64,000 bases of DNA from Saprospirales bacterium (GTDB taxonomy: Bacteria > Bacteroidota > Bacteroidia > Chitinophagales > Saprospiraceae): NCBI GenBank assembly GCA_016711045.1, contig JADJTT010000008.1:372001-436000 (forward strand). Direction: 5' to 3'. Under the pieces are notes generated by a model. The model worked only from the letters and a program-made list of their open reading frames with translations. It was not told the DNA's origin and ran no database searches. The position numbers were made by a program, and so were the translations under genes. The stretch's first letter is position 1, and every line of letters starts with the position of its first letter. Positions 1 to 7,769 of the stretch are shown here, piece by piece.

Positions 1-2037
1 ACGGTGGTGCCGGATGCCTGCTACAAGATCCAGCGGATCTGGACGGTGATCAACTGGTGTATCTACGACCAATACGGTAGCGATGTATACAGCGAATCGG
101 GCAAATCCGAATCGAACCTGAATGTGGACTGGGACGGCGATGGCGACAAAGACAGCCGGACCTTCCGGGATGGCTGGAACAGCACGGGCTCCCCTGGCCA
201 GGCCGATGGGTTTATCACTTTCAAACAGATCATCAAGGTGATCGACGAGGAAGCGCCTGAATTTGTGGTCCCGGCGATCAACGGCTGCGTGACCTCAGAT
301 TGTGCGGCGGACATCCTACTGCCGTACCCGACGGTAATGGACGATTGTTCCCTGAGCTTCAAGGTGGATATCACGGGTGACTTCGGTTCTTTCCCGAACA
401 TTACCGGAGCAGTGACGATCCCGGATGTGGAAATCGGAATTTATTCGGTCACTTATGCAGTGAGGGACAACTGCGGCAATACGGCCTACCAGACCATAAG
501 CGTAGAAGTGCAAGACTGCCTGAAGCCTACGCCCTTGTGCGACTTCGGATTGGTGGTAGACATTATGCAAACGGACATGGTCGAGGTATTTGCCATCGAC
601 CTGGATGAAGGCAGCACAGATAATTGCGGAAATGGCGATTTGTTATTCAGCTTTTCGGCAGATATCAGTGAGGTGAGCATCGTATTTACCTGTGCCAACC
701 TGGGGGATAACCCGGTAAAGATGTGGGTAACGGATGAAAATGGCAACCAGGATTTCTGCGAGACGAAGATCATCGTTCAAGACAACTTCAATTGGTGTGG
801 ACAGCAGAACACCCCAACGATCTCTGGTTTGGTCACGGATGAATACAGCGAGAGTCTTGAAGGCGTAATGGTAGAAGTGAACGGTGGAGCCTGGAACCAA
901 CAGGCGGATGCAGATGGCCTCTATTCATTCAACCTGCCGGGAGGAGGGGACTACTCGATAGCCCCGGTTCTGGACGAAGATGCATCGAACGGCGTGACGA
1001 CCTACGACATGGTGCTGATCCAGCGCCACATTCTGGGAGTTGGCCTGCTGACCAGCCCCTACAAGCTGATCGCAGCGGATGCAAACAACTCGTCCACCGT
1101 ATCGACGCTCGACCTGGTAGCGATCCGGAAAGTGATCCTGGTATTGGAAGACCATTTCCCGAACAACACCTCCTGGCGCTTCGTGCCCGTATCGTACACC
1201 TTTACCAACCCACAAAACCCGTGGGCAGATCCGAGCGGATTCCCGGAAGTGCTGAGCTATAACAACCTGAGCACCGACGACCTGCAGGCAAATTTCATTG
1301 CCATCAAAGTAGGGGATGTGAACAGTACGGCGGCGATGAACCTGCAACAGGGCATAGAAGACCGCACGGTGGTAGGGGAATTGACCTTCCACCTGTGGAA
1401 CCAGGAACTGGAAGCGGGCAAGACCTATGAAGTGCCATTCTATGGAGATGGGCAGGCCGTGTTCGGTTACCAGTACACGTTGGAGTTGGCAAACGATATC
1501 GAGTTGCTGAAGATCCGGGATGGCATAGCCAGCCAGGACAACTTCGGGCTCGCCAAGCTGGAGGAAGGCGCGCTGACCACGAGTTGGAACGAAGCCGAGC
1601 CCCGGGAACTGAGCCGGGAGGAAGCGGTCTTTACCCTTATCATACAATCCCATGCACATACCACACTGAGCGAAGCGCTGCATGTCAGTTCGCGCTTCAC
1701 AGCCGCCGAGGCCTACGACCCCAACGGCGAGCTACTGGACATCGGGCTGGCCTTCGAATGGCAGTCCGATCATGGCGACCACGTCAAATTGTACCAAAAC
1801 GTACCCAACCCATTCGTGCACGTTACGGCGATTAGTTTCTACCTTCCGGAGGCCACCACAGCTACCCTGACGGTAATGGATGCCTCTGGCAAGTTGCTGG
1901 CGGTGATCAGCGAAAACTATCCGAAAGGCGTCCATGAGGTGCAGTTGAGGGAGTTGGGCGATGTGACAGGTGTGCTGTACTACAGGCTGGAGACGCCGGA
2001 GTTTACAGAGACGAGGAAGATGGTGAAGGTGAGGTAA
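1..2037 (+). CDS. C-terminal part of a large secreted HYR/dockerin protein with T9SS sorting domain (5' end outside window)
   Basis: The reading frame is open from the first base, so the gene begins upstream; 678 residues are visible. The N-terminal visible half contains HYR-like immunoglobulin-type repeats (for example VRDNCGN and DNCGNGD motifs, about residues 80-265). A carboxypeptidase-regulatory-like beta-sandwich follows (from ISGLVTDEYSE, about 275-325), then a dockerin-like pair of calcium loops (YDMVLIQRHILG and DANNSSTVSTLDLVAIRKVIL, about 330-385). The last ~85 residues are a type A T9SS sorting domain (YQNVPNPF, then LPEATTATLTVMDASGK and a basic end MVKVR). This architecture is typical of very large cell-surface or secreted adhesin-like proteins in gliding Bacteroidota. 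It should be exported by Sec, then by T9SS, and anchored or released at the surface. The stop codon is followed 7 bp later by a REP-like repeat cluster. Confidence 0.85.
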   Translation, partial: TVVPDACYKIQRIWTVINWCIYDQYGSDVYSESGKSESNLNVDWDGDGDKDSRTFRDGWNSTGSPGQADGFITFKQIIKVIDEEAPEFVVPAINGCVTSDCAADILLPYPTVMDDCSLSFKVDITGDFGSFPNITGAVTIPDVEIGIYSVTYAVRDNCGNTAYQTISVEVQDCLKPTPLCDFGLVVDIMQTDMVEVFAIDLDEGSTDNCGNGDLLFSFSADISEVSIVFTCANLGDNPVKMWVTDENGNQDFCETKIIVQDNFNWCGQQNTPTISGLVTDEYSESLEGVMVEVNGGAWNQQADADGLYSFNLPGGGDYSIAPVLDEDASNGVTTYDMVLIQRHILGVGLLTSPYKLIAADANNSSTVSTLDLVAIRKVILVLEDHFPNNTSWRFVPVSYTFTNPQNPWADPSGFPEVLSYNNLSTDDLQANFIAIKVGDVNSTAAMNLQQGIEDRTVVGELTFHLWNQELEAGKTYEVPFYGDGQAVFGYQYTLELANDIELLKIRDGIASQDNFGLAKLEEGALTTSWNEAEPRELSREEAVFTLIIQSHAHTTLSEALHVSSRFTAAEAYDPNGELLDIGLAFEWQSDHGDHVKLYQNVPNPFVHVTAISFYLPEATTATLTVMDASGKLLAVISENYPKGVHEVQLRELGDVTGVLYYRLETPEFTETRKMVKVR

Positions 2038-2043
2038 GGTAAA

Positions 2044-2164
2044 AGACGCCATCTTTGGCAGGAAAAGAAAGACGCCATCTTCTCTGCAAGGGAAAGAAGT
2101 GAAAAAAGACGCCATCTCTGCAACTTGCAGAGATGGCGTCTTTTTTTGTATTTAGACGCCATCT
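2044..2164. repeat. REP-like cluster 1 (five units)
   Basis: Five 11-bp cores occur at 2044-2054, 2070-2080, 2107-2117 and 2154-2164 (reading AGACGCCATCT) and at 2131-2141 (reading AGATGGCGTCT). Spacing between unit starts is 23-37 bp. The cluster fills the gap between the T9SS gene stop and the next gene. It belongs to the same family as the clusters flanking the RAYT transposase gene at 10,990. Confidence 0.9.
2102..2147 (+). terminator. Terminator-like hairpin built from two inverted REP-like units
   Basis: Two oppositely oriented units face each other and form an almost uninterrupted stem of about 21 bp (A-run, GACGCCATCTCTGCA, then its complement) with a 3-nt loop. A run of seven T follows on the plus strand. 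It lies 65 bp after the stop of the preceding gene and would work as a rho-independent terminator. The A-run on the other arm makes it plausible on the minus strand as well. Confidence 0.75.
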
Positions 2165-2191
2165 TTTTACATTGCGCAAAAAAGAACCCAT

Positions 2192-2662
2192 ATGGAGCCC
2201 CTCGATTCCCTCCGGCAAGTAGCTGAATTTCACAAAACATTCCATCACCCCATACTGCCGGAACCCACAATTCCATCCCCAGACCGTTGCCAGTTGCGGG
2301 TTAACCTCATAGAAGAAGAACTGGATGAACTGCGCCACGCCATCAAACACAACGATCTGGTCGAAATCGCCGATGCCCTGTGCGATATTCAGTACGTCCT
2401 CTCCGGCGCCGTGCTTGAGTTTGGGTTGGGGTATAAATTCAAAGCCTTGTTCGACGAGGTGCAGCGCTCCAATATGAGCAAAACCTGCCGCTCGCTGGAG
2501 GAAGCCCAGGCTACCCAGCAACACTACCTCAACCGCGATGGCACGGAGAGTTACGTCCGCCAGGAAGGCGACGTATGGTTGGTGTACCGTACCAGCGACA
2601 ACAAGACGCTCAAATCGATCAATTACTCGCCGGCGGATCTGGTGAGTATCCTGGAAAAATGA
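2192..2662 (+). CDS. MazG/PRA-PH-like all-alpha NTP pyrophosphohydrolase
   Basis: This 156-residue protein has the signature of all-alpha nucleotide pyrophosphohydrolases: an acidic EExxE helix (E42, E43, E46, in EEELDEL) and a second metal-binding helix ExxD (E58, D61, followed by D65 in EIADALCDIQYV). Family members hydrolyse nucleoside triphosphates, or phosphoribosyl-ATP-like substrates, to monophosphate and pyrophosphate, with Mg2+ held by these acids. The single compact domain resembles stand-alone house-cleaning enzymes rather than HisE, and there is no his operon nearby. The C-terminal ~50 residues (after KTCRSLEEA) are outside the catalytic core. The upstream gap consists only of REP-like repeats. 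The substrate is not known. Confidence 0.8.
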   Translation: MEPLDSLRQVAEFHKTFHHPILPEPTIPSPDRCQLRVNLIEEELDELRHAIKHNDLVEIADALCDIQYVLSGAVLEFGLGYKFKALFDEVQRSNMSKTCRSLEEAQATQQHYLNRDGTESYVRQEGDVWLVYRTSDNKTLKSINYSPADLVSILEK

Positions 2663-2690
2663 AAAGCGCGCACACAGGTGCGCGCTTTTC
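2661..2690. terminator. Bidirectional terminator between convergent genes
   Basis: There is a perfect 13-bp stem, GAAAAGCGCGCAC, with loop ACAG, between the pyrophosphohydrolase gene (+) and the TonB receptor gene (-). A-rich and T-rich flanks on both sides suit termination in both directions. The left arm overlaps the last base of the plus-strand stop codon. Confidence 0.8.
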
Positions 2691-2697
2691 ATTCAAT

Positions 2698-5208
2698 TTA
2701 TTTTCCCAGGCTAAAATCCAGTTTGTAGTAGAAGATTGGGAGGAAGCCTAACTGGTAAGTTTCCTGGATTGGTTCACCACTGGGATGACCGGGCACGTAG
2801 GTCAGCAACAACAGGTTTTCATAGTTGGTAACATTGACCAGGTCGATACTGAACTCATGCAGGACCTTGGGCCTGTTCCAACGCAGGGAGGCTTTAAGGT
2901 CGGCACGGAAGTAGGGTTTAAGCTGTATGGTATTCATGTTGCTATTCAAAAACACAATGTCCTGTATTTGGTCGGATGCTTCCCTGTCGATTAATCCCCG
3001 CCAGCGGCCGCCCACATAGGTCAGCTTGGCGCCTATGTTGAGTGCGGAGCCCTTAAATGTAAATTCCTTGGCTATCACCCCGTTTAAGGCGAGCCGGCCA
3101 TTGAAGGTGGTATTCCGCAAGGTGTCATCGCTGCCCCGGTATTTGCTGTCGAATACCGAGCCGGTAATCAGGAAGTAGTAACCGCCGCTGAAGAACCGCT
3201 CCAATGTAGCTTCGAAACCATAGTTCCGTGCGGTACCTTCATTGACCAGGGTGTCGGGGAACAGCCGGTCAAAACCCGAACCTGTATTGATCAGGCTAAA
3301 TGCACTGCTTTTTTTCTCCACGGGAATGTTGAACAGGTACTGGTAATAGGTTTCCAACTTTAACCGCATCGCTTTGGCTATTGACCAATCATAGCCCAAC
3401 ACCAAATGGTGGCTTTTGAACAGGCTAAGGTCATAGTTGTGTTTCTGGGGTTCCCGGCCTTTCGTTTCATACCCGAAAAAATAGATATAGGGCGGGACGA
3501 TTTGAGAGTGCAGCCCATATCCGAAACTCAAGCGCTGGTTATTTCGCACGAACTTATTTTCCTTCTTGTCATCCTTTTTTTTGTTTCGAAATTCGTATGC
3601 CAGGCCCAATCTGGGCTCTAATGGGGAAAAACTATTGTTATTTAAACTGAAATACATGCTGGTTAGCCCAGCCATGGCGGATAGCCCCTCCCCAAAATCA
3701 CGCTTAAATTGTACATAGGGCTGAACCAACAACGCACCTTTCCCATGGGTATTCCACCGTAAACGCCAATCGCTAATGGTGGTATCCGGCGTATACAGGA
3801 CTGTCCGGAAACTGTCGACATAGGTGAACGAATAATAGTCGGTATTGAGGCCGACCTTCATGATGGTTCTGGTTAGCCTGCTGAGTTTTTTGTTGAAGGA
3901 GAAATAGGCGGAATATTTGTTTTCTCCCATATAAAAGCCCATAAAAGGAGGCAGGCTGTCCAAGACGAAAACGCTATCACCTCCCTCTTCTTCCACATGG
4001 CGGAAAATCTTCCAATGCTCGGAGTCAATAACCTGGCTGGAAGCGGCGAAGGTCGCTTTTAGGAAGGCATCCTTGCCTTTGCCCAAAGGCTGGGTATACG
4101 TAAGTCCGACAACGCCCATTCTTGAGTTAAAAACCTGATCCCGATCGCTTTCTGCGTACTTGTCGGGGTCTTCCAGGTCCTTTGGTGATTTCAGTTCACT
4201 ATTTTTTATATCGATCCGGCTATAGCCGCCTATTCCCCAAAGAGCCACATTCCCTCCCTGTTTGGTGCGGAAATTGACACGAAAAGCGCCGTCCTGATAC
4301 TTGGGCACGGCGCCTGTGCCTGTCGGAATACCCATAAAATCAAACAGACGCAGGGTAGAGTAGCGGTAGGATAACAGGTATGACGATCTTTTTTCTTTGG
4401 AAATAGGTCCTTCTGCAGAAAGTTCCGTGCCTAAAAACCCCAATTGGGCGCTAAACTCGTGGTGCTGATCATTCCCGTTGCGCATGCGCAAATCGAATAC
4501 ACCTGCAATTCCGTTGCCGAACTCCGCAGGAAAAGCACCCGTGAAAAAGTCTGAATCTGCCAGGTATTTGTTATTCAGAATAGTGATAGGCCCCCCTGCG
4601 GTGCCCGAAATGGCAAAGTGGTTGGGGTTGGGAATATTGACCCCCTCCAGCCGCCAAAGTAATCCCTGAGGCGTATTTCCCCGGATCACAATATCATTCC
4701 GGGTGTCATCAGCTCCCTGCACCCCTGCAAAATTGGAAGCCATCCGAGGGGGATCGCCGCGGCTGCCAGCATAGAGTTCGGTTTCATCCTTGTTGAATTC
4801 CCGCACGCTACTACCTGCCGCCATCACATTACTGGCCTCTCCCAATTTTTTCGAATACACAACAATTGAATCCAGCGTTTCACTCGATTCTGTCATCTCT
4901 ATATTCAGAATTACTTCTTTTCCTGAGGTGATGACAATGTTGTCGAGATGAATCGGTTCATAACCCGTGTAGCTAAACACGAAGGCCCTTCGGCCTACAG
5001 GTACTTTTTCCAGCACATATATCCCATCGAAATCTGTCGTAGTCCCCTTCAGTTCTTCATCTTCCGTAACCAATACAACATTTGCCCCAAGGAGTGGGGC
5101 TTTGGTTTCTTTATCCACTACCGTCCCGCGTACGGTCTGTGTAGCCGTCTGCGCAAGCAAACTTACAGATAGTAGCATACATGCCACAAATGCCCAATTC
5201 TGTTTCAT
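2698..5208 (-). CDS. TonB-dependent outer-membrane receptor (paralogue A)
   Basis: This 836-residue protein has an N-terminal signal peptide (about residues 1-20, basic start then a hydrophobic core ending LLAQ). A carboxypeptidase-D-regulatory-like domain covers about 25-110 (VRGTVVDKETKAPLLGANV). The plug covers about 120-250 (YAGSRGDPPRMASNFAGVQG, NDIVIRGNTPQG). The rest is a beta-barrel ending in the aromatic strand YYKLDFSLGK. It should import an unidentified ligand across the outer membrane using TonB/ExbBD energy. No SusD-like partner is adjacent, so it is not a classical SusCD pair. The next gene upstream on the same strand is a close paralogue, which suggests a tandem duplication. 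The start ATG is well supported by the signal peptide. Confidence 0.9.
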   Translation of the reverse strand: MKQNWAFVACMLLSVSLLAQTATQTVRGTVVDKETKAPLLGANVVLVTEDEELKGTTTDFDGIYVLEKVPVGRRAFVFSYTGYEPIHLDNIVITSGKEVILNIEMTESSETLDSIVVYSKKLGEASNVMAAGSSVREFNKDETELYAGSRGDPPRMASNFAGVQGADDTRNDIVIRGNTPQGLLWRLEGVNIPNPNHFAISGTAGGPITILNNKYLADSDFFTGAFPAEFGNGIAGVFDLRMRNGNDQHHEFSAQLGFLGTELSAEGPISKEKRSSYLLSYRYSTLRLFDFMGIPTGTGAVPKYQDGAFRVNFRTKQGGNVALWGIGGYSRIDIKNSELKSPKDLEDPDKYAESDRDQVFNSRMGVVGLTYTQPLGKGKDAFLKATFAASSQVIDSEHWKIFRHVEEEGGDSVFVLDSLPPFMGFYMGENKYSAYFSFNKKLSRLTRTIMKVGLNTDYYSFTYVDSFRTVLYTPDTTISDWRLRWNTHGKGALLVQPYVQFKRDFGEGLSAMAGLTSMYFSLNNNSFSPLEPRLGLAYEFRNKKKDDKKENKFVRNNQRLSFGYGLHSQIVPPYIYFFGYETKGREPQKHNYDLSLFKSHHLVLGYDWSIAKAMRLKLETYYQYLFNIPVEKKSSAFSLINTGSGFDRLFPDTLVNEGTARNYGFEATLERFFSGGYYFLITGSVFDSKYRGSDDTLRNTTFNGRLALNGVIAKEFTFKGSALNIGAKLTYVGGRWRGLIDREASDQIQDIVFLNSNMNTIQLKPYFRADLKASLRWNRPKVLHEFSIDLVNVTNYENLLLLTYVPGHPSGEPIQETYQLGFLPIFYYKLDFSLGK

Positions 5209-5295
5209 GATTTTAGATTTTGGTGTTTATTACACCCGAGAATAAGGCATTTCTCCGTACTAAAAAATGACAAAAATCATTCGTGCGGCTCTTTA

Positions 5296-7737
5296 CTATT
5301 TTTTCCCTAAACTAAAATCCAGCTTGTAGAAAAAGATCGGCAAAAAGCCCAATTGGTATTCCTCCCGGATGGGATTTCCACTCGGGTGGTCGGGGGCATA
5401 GGTCAGGGTTAAAATATTCTGCTTGCCGGAAACATTGATGAAATCGATGCTGAATTCGTGTGCTACTTTGGGCCTGTTCCAGCGATACGACGCCTTCACG
5501 TCCGCCCGGAAATAGGGCCTGAATTGCTCTGTATTGACCGTTTCACTGACGTAGATGATCTCCAGCGCTTCCCGCGATGCGATATCATCGACGGGACCAT
5601 ACCAGCGGCCGCCTACCGTAGTCAGCTTGCCGCCCAGGTTGAACGCCGATCCTTTTTTGAATGTAAATTCCTTGGCCAATACCAGGTTGAAGGCAAAACG
5701 ACCGTTGAAGGTGGTGTTGCGCCATACCTCATCGCTACCTCGGTATTTGCTATCGAACACCGAACCGGTGAACAGGAAATAATAGCCTTTGTTGAAAAAG
5801 CGCTCCAGGGTAGCCTCCACCCCGTAGTTGCGTGCGGTGCCTTCGTTGATAAGTTTGCCGGGGAATAAACGGGAGAAGCCCGAACCCGCATTGACAATAC
5901 TGAACGAACTCGAGAACGTATCCACCGGAATATCAAATAGATATTGAAAATACGTTTCCAATTTTAATCGCATATTTTTGGAGACAAACCTGTCGTAGCC
6001 CAGTACTACGTGGTGACTTTTATATAAGCCCAGGTCCAGGTTTTGCTCCTGCGGGTCGTTTCCTTTGGTCTCGCTCGCATAGTAGTACAGATAGCCAGGA
6101 AGGTTTTGAGAGTGTAGTCCATAGCCGAGACTTAGCCGCTGGTTTTTCCCCAGGTCGTACGTCATCCCCAACCGGGGTTCCAGGGGCGAAAAGCTGTTTT
6201 TATTGATGCTGAAATACAGGCTGGTCAGGCCACCCAGTAAGGTGAGTCGTTCTCCGGCTTTGTATTTCAATTGAGCGAACGGCTGCAACAGCAACGCGGC
6301 GTCATTGGCGTCCCAGCGCACCCGCCAATCGCCCAGCAGTACGGTGTCGGGGGTTGTAGTAATTGCCCGGGCGCTATCGAAATAGGTCATAAACTGATAG
6401 TCTGCATTCAGGCCTGCCTTCAGGGTCACACGCCGCCCCAGTTTTTGGTTGATATAGGCGTTGAAGGAGATCTTACTTTCTTCAAATGTATAATCCAGGA
6501 TCGGAGGCAAGGTATCCACTACAAAGAGCCCATCCTCCACATGCCGGTAGATTTGGTCGTGGTTGGCATCGACCCGTTGGTTGGATGCCGATACCGTGGC
6601 TTTGAGGTAGGTATTCGAGGAAAAGGGCTGGGTTAGAGTGAGCCCGGTTACACCCATTAGCGAGCCGAAATACTGGTCCCGGTCGTTTTGTCCGTACAGG
6701 AAGGTGGAGGTGTCCGGCGCCTCCTGGTCACTCAATACGATGTTGATATCGCTCCATCCCCCCACGCCCCACAGGGCAATATTGCCGCCCTTTTTTGTGG
6801 GAAAATTGAGCCGGAAAGCCCCGTCCATATATTGTGGAATAGCGTCTGTGCCCACCTGAATGCCCAAAAATTGGAAGAGTTGCAGGGTCGAATAGCGATA
6901 GGACATCAGATAGGACGCGCCGCTTTTGCGTGACAACGGGCCTTCTGCCATCAGTTCCGTACCGAGGAAGCCCAGTTGCGCACTGATCTCATGGCGTTCG
7001 TTATTGCCGTTGCGCATGCGCAGGTCAAAAACTCCGGCGATACTGTTGCCAAATTCAGCCGGAAAAGCGCCGGTAAAAAAGTCCGAATTGTCCAGGTATT
7101 TATTGTTGAGCACGGTCACCGGTCCACCCCCTGTGCCTGGGATGGCAAAGTGGTTGGGGTTGGGAATATTGACCCCTTCAAAGCGCCAAAGCACGCCTTG
7201 TGGAGAATTGCCTCGCACCACGATGTCGTTGCGACTGTCATCGGCTCCTTGTACCCCTGCGAAGTTGGAGGCCATCCGCCCGGGGTCGCCGCGGCTTCCG
7301 GCGTAGCGATCGGTCTCTTCCACACTAAACTGTCGGGCACTGACTGGCGCCATTTCGTTGCGGGTTTCACCGCTGCGCTGCCCGATGATTTCTACTACGC
7401 CCAGGTCCATGGTCGACGCATCCATTTCCACATCCAGGATCACTTCTTTCCCAGACCCTACGATGATGTTGTTTACCACCGCTGTTTCATAGCCCACATA
7501 GCTGAATTCAAGTGTTTGCCTGCCCACCGGAACGTCCTCCAGTCGGTAGGTACCATCGTCTTCTGTAATGGTGCCGTTGGTTTCGCCCTGATCGGTAGTT
7601 AACATTACATTTACCCCCAATAGCGGGTACTTGGATTCTTTATCTACCACCTTCCCTCGTATCGTTTGGGTCGCGGGTTGTGCCATTGCCAAAACAGGCA
7701 AGACGAGACATGCGAGGAGTAAAAGTCTTTTTTCCAT
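5296..7737 (-). CDS. TonB-dependent outer-membrane receptor (paralogue B)
   Basis: This 813-residue protein has the same architecture as its downstream neighbour: signal peptide (about 1-19), carboxypeptidase-regulatory-like domain (IRGKVVDKESKYPLLGVNV), plug with the shared block YAGSRGDPGRMASNFAGVQG, and a barrel ending FFYKLDFSLGKK. The two proteins align along their whole length with long identical stretches (for example the NFAGVQGADD block and GNGIAGVFDLRMRNGN versus GNSIAGVFDLRMRNGN), so they arose by duplication. The 87-bp gap before paralogue A has no evident terminator, so co-transcription is possible. The ligand is unknown. The extracellular loops are where the two copies differ most, which may mean different ligands. 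Confidence 0.9.
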   Translation of the reverse strand: MEKRLLLLACLVLPVLAMAQPATQTIRGKVVDKESKYPLLGVNVMLTTDQGETNGTITEDDGTYRLEDVPVGRQTLEFSYVGYETAVVNNIIVGSGKEVILDVEMDASTMDLGVVEIIGQRSGETRNEMAPVSARQFSVEETDRYAGSRGDPGRMASNFAGVQGADDSRNDIVVRGNSPQGVLWRFEGVNIPNPNHFAIPGTGGGPVTVLNNKYLDNSDFFTGAFPAEFGNSIAGVFDLRMRNGNNERHEISAQLGFLGTELMAEGPLSRKSGASYLMSYRYSTLQLFQFLGIQVGTDAIPQYMDGAFRLNFPTKKGGNIALWGVGGWSDINIVLSDQEAPDTSTFLYGQNDRDQYFGSLMGVTGLTLTQPFSSNTYLKATVSASNQRVDANHDQIYRHVEDGLFVVDTLPPILDYTFEESKISFNAYINQKLGRRVTLKAGLNADYQFMTYFDSARAITTTPDTVLLGDWRVRWDANDAALLLQPFAQLKYKAGERLTLLGGLTSLYFSINKNSFSPLEPRLGMTYDLGKNQRLSLGYGLHSQNLPGYLYYYASETKGNDPQEQNLDLGLYKSHHVVLGYDRFVSKNMRLKLETYFQYLFDIPVDTFSSSFSIVNAGSGFSRLFPGKLINEGTARNYGVEATLERFFNKGYYFLFTGSVFDSKYRGSDEVWRNTTFNGRFAFNLVLAKEFTFKKGSAFNLGGKLTTVGGRWYGPVDDIASREALEIIYVSETVNTEQFRPYFRADVKASYRWNRPKVAHEFSIDFINVSGKQNILTLTYAPDHPSGNPIREEYQLGFLPIFFYKLDFSLGKK

Positions 7738-7759
7738 GAGATGCTATTTTTCATTTTGT

Positions 7760-7767
7760 CAAATATA
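7760..7767 (-). promoter_or_regulatory. Possible -7 element for TonB receptor B
   Basis: The minus strand reads TATATTTG, matching the Bacteroidota -7 consensus TAnnTTTG, 23 bp before the receptor's start codon. No convincing TTTG -33 box is seen 19-21 bp further upstream, so this is a partial match. It abuts the 3' end of dnaE2. Confidence 0.4.
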
Positions 7768-7769
7768 CT

